Source: Limonium bicolor
Lineage: Eukaryota; Streptophyta; Magnoliopsida; Caryophyllales; Plumbaginaceae
Assembly (NCBI GenBank): GCA_023374045.1
Contig: CM041782.1
Location: 186,638,925-186,702,924, forward strand
Direction of reading: 5' to 3'
DNA length: 64,000 bases
The number at the start of each line of letters is the position of its first letter. Position 1 is the first letter of the stretch. The position numbers and the translations under genes are program-made. Shown in pieces: positions 1-12,280 of the stretch. The notes beneath the pieces were generated by a model that worked only from the letters and a program-made list of their open reading frames with translations, ran no database searches and was not told where the DNA came from.

Positions 1-735
1 TAGCCTGGTACTTTGCACAATTGGTATTAATCATCTATTCTTGCTAATTATAACATGTGTAATGGCTTTTTTTAAATGGTTAAGGTATTTAAAGTGTAAT
101 GATCATGTATTTTTCTTTAGGTAAGAGATATATTTTGAGGTTAGTGCAACGGTTTTTTTCATTACTTGATAGTGTGACCAGTATCATTTATAATTGGTGG
201 TACTTTGTAGATATTGCAAGTTGGTATTACACTGACTGTTACCTGGTATTTTGTTCATTATCAATTGTCAACGGTGTTATTTTTAAACAAGTTATGGTAA
301 TCAAAGTGCAAGGTGTAGGTATTTTGCTTATAGGTAAGAGGTATTAAATTCTGTATGTTTGTGCAATCGTGTTTTTTTAATTCTTAATTCGGTATTTTCA
401 ATATCATTTTTAATTATGGTATTTTGTTGATTTTGTTTTGGTATTATATTAACGTTAATCGGGTACTTTGTTCATACACATTGTATATGACGTCAACTTA
501 TGTTGCTAATTATTATCAATGGTCAGTGGTGTTTTATTAAAATTGGTAAGGTTTTTATATTACACCTTGTAAGTATATTGCTTAGGGCTAAGAACATTAC
601 ATTATGGTGGTTTTTGCAATTGAATTTTTTAGAACTCTTAATTAATTTTTTCCAATTGTATTTTTAATTGTGGCACTTTTCCGATGAAATAATGGTATTT
701 TAGTGATATTACATTGACATTAACATGGTACATCA
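1..735. repeat. Degenerate AT-rich tandem (satellite-like) array
   Basis: About three and a half imperfect units of roughly 210-260 bp. Matching landmarks recur: an AATGG/AACGG/AGTGG block followed by a T-run near 61, 269 and 525; a TAGGTAAGAG-like block near 118, 331 and 583; and GGTATTTTGT / GGTACTTTGT motifs many times. Units are strongly diverged. The array begins before the window and ends just before the LTR that starts at 779. No coding capacity is seen; short ORFs here are chance. It could instead be a degraded part of an element lying to the left. Confidence 0.5.
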
Positions 736-1664
736 AAGAACCACAAGTCACAAAGTTAGCCACCTGAAAAAGTATATATGTAACACCCCTACCGCTAATC
801 CCGTCATTACCATCTAATCTCCTCGTACCTACATACTTACGCATCGGTTACTTTCTTACACAATGGTGGGTGATACAATGCCGTTAGCCACCCACGTGAC
901 TAACAAGGACTACTACTACTACAGTATCGGTCTGATGGACCGGAATACCCGAGTACTACGGCAAATACAATCCATACTTCAATTACAACACGAGTACATC
1001 CTATTCTCCATTCCTTACATTGCTCAATACTTACCATACATTATACCGAGTATCCTAAGTACAATACCACAATTCAACATGTCAACATGTCTATACATAC
1101 TACTTAAGAGTCATCATGTTACCCATTCCTCACAATTCTACATACCTTTCCAAATACAAAAAGGGTGTACCGCTTGGTACACTTATACTTCAAGGGTTAC
1201 AAACCTTATACAATTCTTTACTATTCACAATTAACCGTAGCAAACTAAGCATAGCAGCCGGTCTCTTACAACGACCATATCAGATTCGGGTACTTGGAAA
1301 ATAAAAACGATGCCCCAAGGGGCTCAGTAAAAAGCTGCATATGATAACTGCATACCCTGCGTACTAGCGAGGATACACCAACTATTGGTCGAATACATGC
1401 AGTTCGTTTCTTTCATACATACATACATGCTCTTATACAATACATTACATTCATTTCACAAACATACATACATTCAATGCATACAAGGAAGACATTACAA
1501 GTCGACCATTCATACTTACCGAATACTCACCGTAGTACGGAGATACACTTCTCCAATACATACACAATACTTGTTAGCTTCTTTACCCCCGGGTTAATCG
1601 GGTGTACATTACTCTTTTACTCAAGGTCAATGACTTACACTAGCCAAGACCATTACTCATACAA

Positions 1665-1697
1665 TACTTTACTTACTTACTTACTTACTTACTTACT
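1665..1697. repeat. (ACTT)n microsatellite
   Basis: Seven or more TTAC/ACTT units inside LTR A'. The surrounding 1385-1700 is rich in ATAC/CATAC words and corresponds to the GAGTA-rich stretch at 10285-10580 in solo LTR A on the other strand. Confidence 0.8.
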
Positions 1698-2515
1698 CAT
1701 GTTAAGTCGGTATGACCTCCAGGCAGGGACTACGATATCCCACCACCGGGCTTTAGGGTGGCCCACTAATCCAGGATGCTACCCATTTAAGGGGTTTGGT
1801 CCATGGAATAGATTCAAGCCAGGATTTGGATCCAACCTCTTGTGTCTCTTCCTCCTCACGCGTGGCCGAAACTATATCGGACTTCTACTCATTCCATTTT
1901 ACTCAATACTCAGGTTAGGAGTTAGGTGGTTAGGAATTAGTAGAAGTCATTACTTCCATCCATAGGTCAATACACTACACAAGTACACATCAATTTACAC
2001 ATACATTTCATTCTCATCCATTCATTTCATGAATTATACAAACTAAATGTTCAAGACATTATAACAAGAACAATATGGCTCAAACACAAGTAAGTGAAAT
2101 AAAACCCGATTCGTGCATTTATCTTATTGGTGATCAAATAAGCACACAAATCAGAGTAACCAAGATAGGATACAGGGCATGAGGAAATCATACTGTTCAC
2201 CGTCGTACTCGAACTCCGATTTCCTTCGGTGTTCAACTATCCAAGTCCTATACACACATAGGGTTGCATGATCAATAATCTATTATTGACCTACTCATTC
2301 TTTCATTAACACTTCTATTGTATACTTACTACTCCTTTACATTCCGTACTTGATTCTAAAAATCGTTCTTCTCTTATTACTTCTTAAACTTGTTTTCTTA
2401 CTCGTGTACTTACTTTCTTACCATTATTGTTCCATTAATGGTGTATTACTAAAGCCCCATGTGTATGTACATATATATATATATACATACATATGATTAC
2501 TATTTTTTTTGTTTG

Positions 2516-2840
2516 GACCCGACCGACCCGACCGACCCATACTCCTTTGGGTCGGTCGAAGTCAGAAAGAAATCGACCTCGGAATCCAGCTCGACCGACC
2601 CACGTCCGGCCCATTCATCTGGGTCGGTCGAAGTCAGTGAGTTTCATACATGTACGACCGACCCGACCAACCCATACTCCTCTGGGTCGGTCGAAGTCAG
2701 AAACTTCGACTTCACAGAATTTTGCCCGACCGACCCATGACCGACTCACCCGTCTGGGTCGGTCGAAGTCAGAAAGTTTCGTTCCAGTGGTTTTTAGCCC
2801 CGACCGACCCATGACCGATCCAACCCTGTGGGTCGGTCGA
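2516..2840. repeat. GACCGACCC / GGGTCGGTC palindrome cluster in LTR A'
   Basis: Five units spaced about 63-75 bp. Each has CGACCGACCC on the left and GGGTCGGTCGAAGTCAG on the right, able to fold into a GC-rich hairpin with a loop of about 15-25 nt; some units carry a second GACCGAC copy. It lies about 1.7-2.1 kb from the LTR 3' end, the same position at which the other long LTRs carry clusters of unrelated sequence. Confidence 0.85.
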
Positions 2841-4107
2841 GAGCAGAACTGTCCTACAGAATTTGTTTTTACTTCCTTTTCTTACCCATTTCTTCCCCCA
2901 ATCTTCCTACATACATCCTAACATGTTTAGTGCTAATTAGACCCTCTAACATACCTTAGTTCATCCATTAACTCTTCACTAAACTCATTTCCCATTCTTA
3001 CATTGGTTTACACAATTTCCTCATTTTCATTCCAGCACTCATATCAGTTTTTGTTTCCTTAATTGCTACAGATTTTTAAGGCAACTTTTACCATTCAATA
3101 CTCCCTCTACCAATGCCACTCCTAGCATTCTAAATACATTACTTCACATCCTAGTTCTTCCCACTACTTAACTCTTCTTCCAAATCAGTTTTCAAGGTGT
3201 TAAACTTCTCATATTATACTCTCCAAATACACCTAGTTACTACCTAGGTTATTCCCTCTTCTTACCCAACTAAGTCCTCAAGTTCCTAGACAAATTTTGA
3301 CATAGTCTCCCCTATATTTTTCACTTTGCCCACACATACATACCAGCTCACAATCTATACCAAATTTCCATATCAATTCAAGCACTAACCAACACACCAA
3401 TTTTCCTACACATATACATTCATTACCCAATGTTTTCCCAAGCTTTTAAACATCCTTTAAAGGTTCCAAAACAGCTACATTACCTTCCTCATCATACTAC
3501 AACTTATCTACTACTCATAACCTCATACATTACTCATTTTAAGTACTTAAAATCTGTTACAATACCATACACAAAACTAGCTCAAGGTAAGAACATTTAC
3601 CTTGTGTTTTCTAGTTTTTCTTTCTTCCTTTCCCTACTCTTCCTTTCTTCTTTCTTTTTCCTTCCTTTCCTTCTTGTTCTCGGTTCCAAATGGAGTTCCC
3701 ACTCCAATGCTACAGCACATTATATACCACCATTTCAATACAAGCTAGCCCTTAATTCATTTTAAAGCTTTAAGGTAAATTTTTAGGGTTTAGAAAATGC
3801 ATTACCTTGCAAGGGTGTAGATGGAGTTTAGAACAGAAACAAGAGCAAGATTTCCGCTCTTCAAAAGAAGCCAAAATCGACTGGAGAAGCAAGGTATAAG
3901 AACTCAAGACTTAGAAATTTCTATTTTACAAATGAGAGCTAAAATGCTAGTTCTTTCGAATTTCTTTTTACCTTAGACCAACAAGGTGAAGAAGGAGCTT
4001 CTAATGGTGGTCTTCATCTTTAAAAACAAGAACACCCATGGAGATGAAAATGGTATTTTCGGATTTGGAAAAGAGGGTAATGTTCTCCTTGATGAGAGGA
4101 TTACAAT

Positions 4108-4440
4108 CACTGCTGGAAAAAAGGAATAAACAACGTTTTTATTTGTCTTTTGGAATGTTTTATAACCATTTTTTATGCCGGCGACGCAAATGGTCGAGCC
4201 TCTTAAAAAACGCGTTGTAAGCGTTATTTATACATTAATTTAAAAGAACGCTTATCACTAAAGCGTTTTTTAAAGTGGGTAAGGCGGCGGGAATCTACGA
4301 GGCATAAAGAACGCATTCACCTTGAAGCGTTCTTTATGTCCGACTATAAAAAACGCTTGCTTATTATAAGCGTTCTTTATGAAGATTTATAAAAAACACT
4401 TACCAAGATAAGCGTTCTTTATGTCATTTGGCGCGAGAGT
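4108..4440 (+). mobile_element. CACTA-like transposon terminus with subterminal repeats
   Basis: Begins CACTGCTGGAAAAAAGG, resembling CACTA (En/Spm) terminal inverted repeats, exactly where homology of A' to other LTRs stops. It is followed by at least five imperfect palindromes built from AAGAACGCTTAT / ATAAGCGTTCTT words (4205-4230, 4242-4275, 4304-4342, 4345-4385, 4388-4426), as expected of CACTA subterminal transposase-binding repeats. A 3-bp TSD would be AAT (4105-4107). The array resumes at 28286 after the B solo LTR. I did not find the other terminus or a transposase, so the element is truncated or non-autonomous. Confidence 0.5.
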
Positions 4441-6746
4441 TGAAATACCCCTAAATTAATTATTAATTTAGGGGATTTCTTTTAAACCTTTAATAATACT
4501 ATTAAGTATTAAATTATTATATGGAATTATGAATATTAAATTATTATATGGAATTATGAATATTAAATTATTATATGGAATTATGAATATTAAATTATTA
4601 TATGGAATTATGAATATTAAATTATTATATGGAATTGTGAAATTTATTTAGGGGCTTTCTCCTATTTACCCTAATTATATATATTATTATATAGTATTAT
4701 GAATTTAATAATAAGATTTATAAGTCAATAAATCTTGGGAAAATTTATAAACACTCCAATTATATTATAAAGATTTTAGGAAGTGTTGGAACATTGTTTT
4801 GAAATATAAAAGTCAATATAAAATCCTAGAAACCTTAAAGCTTATTAAGCCTAGCTAGGGTTGACTTTTTGAGAATGGTCAAACCAGGCCATGAAACCTA
4901 TACCAATAAATAGGTTATGGAAAACCATGAAGATCGATAAAAAGAACGTCAAAAACGGATCATCCTAGCCAAAGTTATGCTAGATTGAAGTTTTGAGTCA
5001 AAAATTTGAAAGATGCCACGTGTCACTCTGTCACGGGTCGCCAACACTTAGCCGATTTATCTCTTGAATTTCGGTAACAGATTTCAGTATTTTGCCCTAA
5101 CTTTAGACGGTTATATCTCATTCATCTCTCAATATTTTTCAATGCCGTCTCCTTTGTTGTCTTCTCCTACATTCCCTCTAAACAACTATAACTCATACAA
5201 ACCCTAATTCATTCTGAATCAACCGGAAAATCGAGTCAAAGTAGCCACCCTGCAAAAAACCGAAACTGCAATTCCAGTTTTCTCTTCGAATCAGGTAACT
5301 TCGATCAGCCATAACTTCTTCGTTACTCATCCAAATTCCATGTTCTTTAGCTCGTTTTGAAGCGCTCTAATTCCTCTAAAACTTTCATGTTTAAGGTTGA
5401 AGCCAATTCTCAACCGATTGGAAGGGAAAGGTGTCTAAAGTTTCGGTTTCGCCAGCACATAAAATAATACCGAAACTATAAGGTAAACTCGCAACTTCTA
5501 GCTACAATTTCTTTCTGTGTGATGCGAGTTAGGATTAGTTCTTGCTATCAATACGTAGATCTAAGTTTGCTCTTTCCAATGAGCCCTTACTCATAGCCTA
5601 ACTCGATTTGTACTACTAGTTATAGATCTTCGAAGTTGGCACCACGAACTGCTCAAAGTTCATATTTTTCCAGTTTTCCTGATTTCGATTTCGCTCAATT
5701 CGCACAACTCCGGTAAGTTTCCGATCAATTGCTCCGTTTTTGTCAAACCTTGTCATGTTTCCGACCTAATCCATGTTCCAATTTAATCAATTACGTGTTA
5801 GATTAGGAGGATTTGTTAGAATTGTTTTCGAATCGAGTACTGTATCAAATACGAACCCTAACCTCGAATTGAATTCGTAATCCACTGTATACTGCATTAT
5901 AATTGGGGAAACCGGTATAATTAGAACCGAAATTTGATTTCGAAACTATAGAAACAAGAATCACTCGATTTCGTTCTGTAGATTAGGAGATATTGATGAT
6001 TTAGTACTCGGGTTGGAATTCGAAATCGCTGAAGAACACGGCGTTCAGGGGCCGTCGATCTCGCCTTAAAGGATTTGGACGGCCGAGATTAGATCTGGTA
6101 ATTAAAAAACTGTTATAAGTTTTTATAAATTCCAGTAAATAGTCCTAACTTGTTGGGTTAATTTAAATATCTTCCCGAATGTATTTTGACTTGAAATTTT
6201 AACCATAGATTCCTTATTTAATCTAGGTTTTTTTGTTGTAAATTATTATGGTTTTGGAGTTTTTAAACGTAAGTTATGATTTTTGAAAGTTACGGGTTTT
6301 CTGGAATTATTTGGCTAAATTAAAAAGATAGTTTTATGAAATAAAAATTTTATAATATGTCTAAAATGTTATAGTTACTGTATATTAAATTTGGGAATTT
6401 TTGGGAAATGGTAAAAGGTTTTAAAAATTGTGTTTATGAGTTTTTCATAAGAATAACCTATAATATAAGGTTTTTAATGTAACCAAAAATTAAAGTATGG
6501 TTTGTTAATTAACTTTTAAGCTGGGGAAAATAAGGGAAACTAAATTAACATTTTATAACAGTAAGTTTATAAATGTTTGGGTATTAGTTGTTATGAGAAG
6601 TGAAATTATTTACATATATGTATATATATACTTATATGGTAGATTTAAAAATAGGAACTTATGTTAAAACAAGGAATTTAATTATATTTACGTTTTATTT
6701 ATTATATTATATGGGAGTTAATATTTTATTTTAAACTAAGGAAAAT
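4441..6746 (+). mobile_element. Solo LTR B, 5' segment
   Basis: The first 450 bp reappear, inverted or direct, at 38721-39170, 46181-46631 and 48090-48294 plus 62347-62592. It includes an ATTAATTTAGGGG block, a 27-bp tandem repeat, and a block around 4850-5000 with GGTTGAC and GAATGGTCAAACCA that is the best-conserved part among copies. From about 6100 it becomes strongly AT-rich. Copy 38167-39170 matches up to around 5500 but is clearly diverged. No ORF of note. Confidence 0.8.
4503..4638. repeat. 27-bp tandem repeat, five copies
   Basis: Nearly identical units containing TATTAAATTATTATATGG and AATTATGAA, the last copy with AATTGTGAA. The other B copies carry only a single TTATTATATGG-type unit here, so this is a private expansion in this LTR. 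Confidence 0.9.
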
Positions 6747-8964
6747 TGAAATACCCCGAACTTAAATATGGTGATTATATTATTCCAATATAGTATTTAA
6801 GGGCCTAATAGTGCCTAAGTAATTTTGGTAAAGGAAATAAATCCAAAAAGAAATGGGAAAAACGCTTAGAAAGCGGAAAACGCTAAAATGAGCGTTAAAT
6901 AACCATAGGAGGTACGAGACCTCGGTTATAGTATCGTAAGTATTCCTAAGGCTTATTCATGCCTAATTAGTATACGGGAATGATTCCTGAAGAAAACGGA
7001 ACCAAGAAATGTATCAAAACGCTAAAAGAGCTTTAGCGCACGTTTTTCGAGGAAACCCGAAAACGTGACTTTAAGTGGTCAAACAGACCCAAAAATTATA
7101 AACATTGAATAATTAATCATTAAGCATTTATGGAAGCTTAATAGCCAATGAAAATAAAGAAACGAGAAAATTCCAGAAAACGGGCCCGGTTAGTGAATAG
7201 TATCAAAACGGGTAAAATAACGAGCGTTTCTGTAAAAGACGAAAAGGCTCCAGCTAGTACAGTGGGGCCGGTTTAACAGATAAATAAACCCCCCCTCTCA
7301 CACACACACACTAGCTAAGTAAATAATGAGTCAAAAAGCAAAGTAGAATAAAAAGGACAAAAGCAACCCCACTCTCTCTCTCCTCTCTCATTTCTCTTTC
7401 CCTCCTTCTCTTTCCTCTCCTTCTCCTTCCCCATCGATTTCTCTCTCCTTCTCCACACTGCTGCAGCCGATTTTTGAGAGCTCAAAATGCTCCCATGGCT
7501 CCTCTCCATTCTTCCTCAAGCTCTAGCTCCATTTGAGCTCCAAATGTAAAATAAATTACATATTTGTAATCCCCTTATCCTCCTCTACATTTCTATCTTT
7601 TCAAAATTCGAAAAGGATGAGTTTCATCTCCATGGGTTTTCCCCATTCGAAGAGAAAAGCACACCATTGTGAAGCTTGGAGTCTCCTCTTTCCAACAAGG
7701 TAAAAATCTCTACAAAAGATTCAAGTTTCCTCCACCCTCTTTGGAAACCGATTTTTAGCCCCTTTATAATGCCTTGTTTTTCTCCCTTCTTTTGAGCATC
7801 AACTTCACCTAGCAATGGTGGTGGATTCTTCTTCTTGAACCAAGGGCTAAAACCCCTCCTAAAGCACTCCAAAGGTAAACCCTAGAAATTTGTATTTTGA
7901 ACACTTCAATGAACTAGCATAAGTCTAAGGGTTAGTGTATTAATTATGCTTGTTTGATGTGCTTTTGGTGATGGGAATGGAGTTTGGCAACTCCATTCCC
8001 CATATAGTCGATTTGTGCAAGAAAGAGAGAAGAAGAAATGGAAAAGAAAAGAAGGAAGCAAAAACTCAAGGTAAGAGCTCCTTCCTAATGTAAATTCTAT
8101 TGCATTAGAGTAATGGGAATGGGTAAAATATTTAAAGAACCCAAATTATAGTATTGGTATTGTAGTTTGTGGAAATTTGAGTACTAGTGAGTAAATGTAT
8201 GAATTTGTAGGCCTTAGAGCCAAGAGAATGGTGTATGTATATTAGTAATGCTATTTGAGGAATAATGGTGTATTGATAAGGTGATTGAGGAAACATTGGC
8301 GTATTAGGATTTTGTATGTGTGCTGGTAGAACCCTTGTGGTTTGGCTAGAATAGGGACGAATTTGATGAGAAAGGATGTGTGTGGATAAGTAAGGAAAGT
8401 AGATGAACTATGGCAAAATTTTAGTAGGAATTATGTATTTGAGGATGACTTGGTGATTGGGAGAACCAAGGTGTGTATTGGGATTAGTAGAGAAGTTTAG
8501 TAGCTATGGAATGGTGATTGTAGTATGAGAGGTAAGAAGTGTAAAATCTGTAGCAAAGAGCATAGGAATACATTGGAGAAGTTAGGAGAATTTAATGTGC
8601 AGAATTGTGTAGGATGAGTGTTGGAACTTGGGTATAGGTAGTGCAATGGCTTGGAAATGAATTGGTATGGTAAGGAGAAGTATTTGGAATGCTAGGAATG
8701 GCATTAGTTAAGAAAGTATTGGATGGGAGAATGGAATGGTAAAATCTGTAGCATAAGTGTAACAAAAACTGTTACAAGTGTTGGAAAAGAAGTGAGGAAA
8801 TTGTGTAAGTGAATTGAAGGATTTAGTAATGGATTTGGTGGAAGAATTAAGGTATATTAGGAGGCCTAAGTGGCACTAAAACATGTGGGATTACATGTAG
8901 GAAGATTGGGGAAGCAATAGGTAAAAGAGAGGACTGAAAACAGATTTTAAAACTGAATTACTGG

Positions 8965-9145
8965 GCCGGACCGGACTTGCGACCGGACTTGCAAGTTCGG
9001 TCGGCCCGAAAAATTCCGCGTCTGTAAGCTACTGGAATCGACCGGACTTGCGACCGGACTTGCAAGTCCGGTCGAGACAGAAATTTTCCGTACTGATAGC
9101 TACTGGAATGGACCGGACTTGCAAGGTCGGTCGCAAGTCCGGTCG
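8965..9145. repeat. ACCGGACTTGC palindrome cluster in LTR A
   Basis: Three units about 75 bp apart, each with direct and inverted copies of GACCGGACTTGC / GCAAGTCCGGTC, separated by an AAATTTTCCG...AGCTACTGGAAT spacer. It lies about 2.05-2.2 kb before the LTR 3' end. Confidence 0.9.
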
Positions 9146-10284
9146 AGTCAAAAAATGAGATAAAATATTTTATTATATGATTATAATAATCATATGTACA
9201 TATATATAGCCTATACACATACATGCATATATATGTAGTAGTACACTGTGAATGAAGTAGTAAAAGGTAAGGAAGTAAGTATATGAGTAGGAAAGCAAGT
9301 GTAGGAGGTAACCAAGTAAATTGAGTGTATGAGAACAGTAAGTACACCGGGATAATGGGGTAACTACGGGAGTAGTAATTATTTGTGTATCGTAAGAGTA
9401 TAGTATTAATAAAAATGTTGAAACATTATCAGTGGAACAAGTGTGAACCAAGGAACAAGGGAACACATGGTAGAGCTAACTCCGATAAAAGGTATGATTT
9501 TCTCATGCCCCGTATGCTAACCGAGTTACGTTGATTTGTGTGCTGTATGCCGGCTAATCAAGACTAAAGCATGAAAACGGTTTATTGCCTTTCATTGTAT
9601 GTCTTGTTGTATGTTGTATGAGCTAACCTTTCTCGAATTGATTGTGTGGCTTACTTAGTGCGTAGATCGACTCATGGATGAGTCTTGTTGTGTAGTGGCT
9701 CGTAGTAAGAGTCATGCTGAGAACTCATGGAATAATAGCAACGCACTAAACTATCATATCAATAAACGATAACGCATCCTAATGAACTCACTAGAATGTG
9801 AGAGAGTGTACGGGAGTAATAACCTCCCGATAACGGTAGGAGAACCGAAATGAATAATCCACCATCAATAAGTGGTGGAAGTATATCAGTAACCTCTATT
9901 AGAGGAAACGAATCTTGGTGCAAGATATGAACCATGAGAGTAGTAAAGAATGATGAGGGATCTCCAAACCCCTTAGTAAGTAGTCGACCCATTATGAGAG
10001 GACCCGACTGATGTAAGCATGACCCGATCATGAGAGTATTCGATATGTTGGGGAAACCCTTAAATCTGAGGATACTGGACGGTGGTAATTCCCTAAGCTA
10101 GCAGAGGTTATCGAGAGAGATACTTCTAGGCTAATCCATGAGATTGTACTATACTCTGAGAGAAGAGTGTTGGGAAATTGAGTAGTCCGGTAAAACGGAC
10201 ATTTGAGTATTTGAGGAGCTGATCGTACAGCCCTCGTATTGTAGGTCCGGTGGCGAGTCTTCTGTATGACTCAGCCCAGAGACC

Positions 10285-10580
10285 AAAGTATGAGTAATGA
10301 GTATTGCGTATGTATGAGAAGTAATGAGTACTGAGTAAGAAGTGAGTATGAGTATGTAATGAGTATCAAGTATTGAGTATGAATGAGTAAGTATTGAGTA
10401 GTGAGTATGCGTGAGTAAGTATGGAGTATTGAGTAGCAAGTATGCACAAGTATAGTAACGAGTACAGAGTAAGGATCGTGTACGAATAGGATACCGAACA
10501 TGGAGTGATGAGTACCCAAGAGTAAGGAGTGAGTATGAGTAGAGCAACGAGTAACGAAATGAAAGAGTATTGAACAAATA
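10285..10580. repeat. GAGTAnGTAT low-complexity array
   Basis: About 300 bp made of variants of GAGTATGAGTAATGAGTA. Long antisense ORFs overlapping it (about 140-150 codons) arise from the absence of stop codons in this simple repeat and have no protein-like composition. Confidence 0.8.
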
Positions 10581-11080
10581 ACTAGTATGAATGGTCGACT
10601 ATCGATTTGTCTTCCTTGGTAAGTATCGAACCTTGTATGTGTATGTAGGGATTGTGAATGTATTGTTGAAGCATGAGTATGTATGTATGCATGTAAAATG
10701 AACTCCATGTATATCCGACCCAAAGTAGTCGGCGTACCGCGGTTAGCACGCGGTATATGCGAATTTCATGCGCAGCGTAAGCTGACCCCTCGGGGGACCG
10801 TTTTTAGTGTGCAGGTACCCGAAGCTGATCACCGTTCGAGAGAGTAGGACGGGGACTGCTACGTAAGCATGGGTATTTATAGTAGGGATTGGTACTTGTA
10901 TTGTACGATAATTTGGAAGCTTAAACTGTATCGGTAATTTGAGGATTGTAGTATACTCGGTATAGTAATGTATTGGAGTTGTAATGGATTTATGGATGAG
11001 TATGCAATGGGAAGTATTGTATTGTTAGAGTACTCGTATGGTTCATTTTCATCAGACCGATAATATGTAGTATTGTAACT

Positions 11081-11111
11081 CGCCTTGTTAGTCCCGTGGG
11101 TGACTAACGGC
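11081..11111 (+). promoter_or_regulatory. LTR-end hairpin, A version
   Basis: GCC-TT-GTTAGTC ... GACTAAC-GGC can fold into a stem about 90 nt before the LTR end. The LARD LTRs have GTTAGCCAC ... GTGGCTAAC at the same place; here the sixth stem pair is T-A instead of C-G, which keeps pairing. One mismatch is seen near the loop. A role as an RNA structure is inferred. Confidence 0.55.
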
Positions 11112-11202
11112 ATTGTACACCCGCCGTTGTGATGGAGTATCCGCTACGAAGGTAAGTATTTGTACAGCAATGACGGTATTAGTGGTGGGGTGTTACAAAA
11201 AT

Positions 11203-11485
11203 AAAATATATATTTCTATACATAATAAAAAAGGAATAAAATAGTAACTTAGTTTAAATCAAGGAACTAAATTAATCTACATGTATTTAGTTATATAATA
11301 TGGTGGTTAATATACTTAATTGAAACTAAGGAAAATACTTTATTTTTAAACCATATTTCAGATGTAGATATGTGTAAAGTTAATAAAATAATTAAATGCA
11401 TAAAAACTACATAGACAGTCTTGAATAAATCCCAGTATACATATACGATAAATAAATAAATAAAAGACATAAAATACCTTATAGC
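11203..11485 (+). mobile_element. Solo LTR B, middle segment
   Basis: AT-rich 283 bp between solo LTR A and LARD-plus. It includes a block (11290-11335) resembling 6705-6746, so the AT-rich part of B is itself internally repetitive. Ends with TSD copy ATAGC at 11481-11485. Confidence 0.75.
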
Positions 11486-12264
11486 TGAAATACCCCAAAC
11501 CTTGATACGTGGTTTAAATATCAAACTATGTTATATAAAGGCTAAAAAGTGCCTTAGAAACATCAGTGGACAATTTAAAATATAGTAAAGTGCAATAAAG
11601 CACTAAGCCACAGTATGAGCAAAAACATGCTCTAAGCTATGAGTGAACTTGGTTAGGACCCAAAGAGCCTACCAAGACTTGATAACATTTAATTATGATT
11701 TGATGGGGCTAAATAAGTCCTTAGGAAACTTTGGTAGACAATGAAACCAAATAAAACACAAGGAAATACCTTAAAGTCAATAAGAGCAAAATGTGCTCTA
11801 AGCTTGGAATAAATTTGTATAAGACCTAATGGTCATACCTATACCTTATAACTATGTAATGAACATATTAAATCATCCAAAGAAAACCAAGCTTGAAAAC
11901 AAGTTAAAACACAAAATGTGCTTTAAGGAGTCTTAAAGCACGTTTTTGAAAAATTGTCTTGTAAATGAGTTTTGAATGGCTAAATGTCCATCATTACTCT
12001 TAATTAACATGTGTACTATATAGTATCACATTTGGGTGGCTATATTAATGGGAAATCAAAAATTTCACTTCTATGTGCCTTAGTTTGTGAATAGTGATTT
12101 TTATAAGCTAGTTTGTAACATATGATGTTATAAGTAATTAAATGAGTCAATAAACTATATTACCCTCCTAACTAAATGGTGGCCGTTTTTTGTAGTAGTG
12201 AGTCACCAAGTTGTAAAAGAAATCAAATAAGTAAAGTAAAACTTAAAGTAAAGTACTATTTTGC

Positions 12265-12280
12265 TTTATAACATAAATAT
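12265..12280 (+). promoter_or_regulatory. TATA-like box of LARD-plus 5' LTR
   Basis: TTTATAACATAAATAT precedes a C/T-rich stretch. It is repeated at 21601-21616 in the 3' LTR and, reversed, at 52050-52066 in LARD-minus; the right LTR of LARD-minus has lost a few bases of it (near 61540-61553). Confidence 0.5.

Larger units (their letters stand above)
779..4107 (-). mobile_element. Truncated long LTR A' (minus strand)
   Basis: Starts TGTAACACCCC, the reverse complement of the GGGGTGTTACA end shared by all long LTRs here. It aligns in reverse to the 3' part of solo LTR A (6747-11197): the GTTAG...CTAAC hairpin near the end, the low-complexity ACTT/ATAC stretch at 1385-1700, a palindrome cluster at 2516-2840, and a block with CCCATGGAGATGAAA near 4035 that matches the A sequence around 7640. 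Homology stops at about 4107, where a CACTA-like terminus begins, so roughly the first 800 bp of the LTR are missing. ATATA at 774-778 is a possible TSD but the partner is lost. Non-coding. Confidence 0.75.
6747..11197 (+). mobile_element. Solo LTR A (4,451 bp)
   Basis: Starts TGAAATACCCC and ends GGGGTGTTACA. AAAAT at 6742-6746 and 11198-11202 is a perfect TSD; no internal region is attached, so it is a solo LTR inserted into LTR B. In order: an AACGCTT/GCGTT-rich start (6860-7240), a C/T-rich block likely near the transcription start (7290-7520), a purine-rich leader with several AGGTAA words, a palindrome cluster at 8965-9145, a GAGTA-rich low-complexity stretch at 10285-10580, and the terminal hairpin at 11081-11111. 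It shares architecture and terminal sequence with the LARD LTRs but most of its sequence is distinct. ORFs in it are short and unsupported. Confidence 0.9.

Noticed and set aside
1385..1700. Possible CRISPR-like or spaced direct repeats
   Set aside because: The words are irregular, low-complexity and unspaced, and the window is plant nuclear DNA.
10149..10723. Two overlapping antisense frames of 142 and 150 codons
   Set aside because: They run through the GAGTA low-complexity array; the composition (Ser, Tyr, Thr, Leu repeats) is set by the simple repeat.
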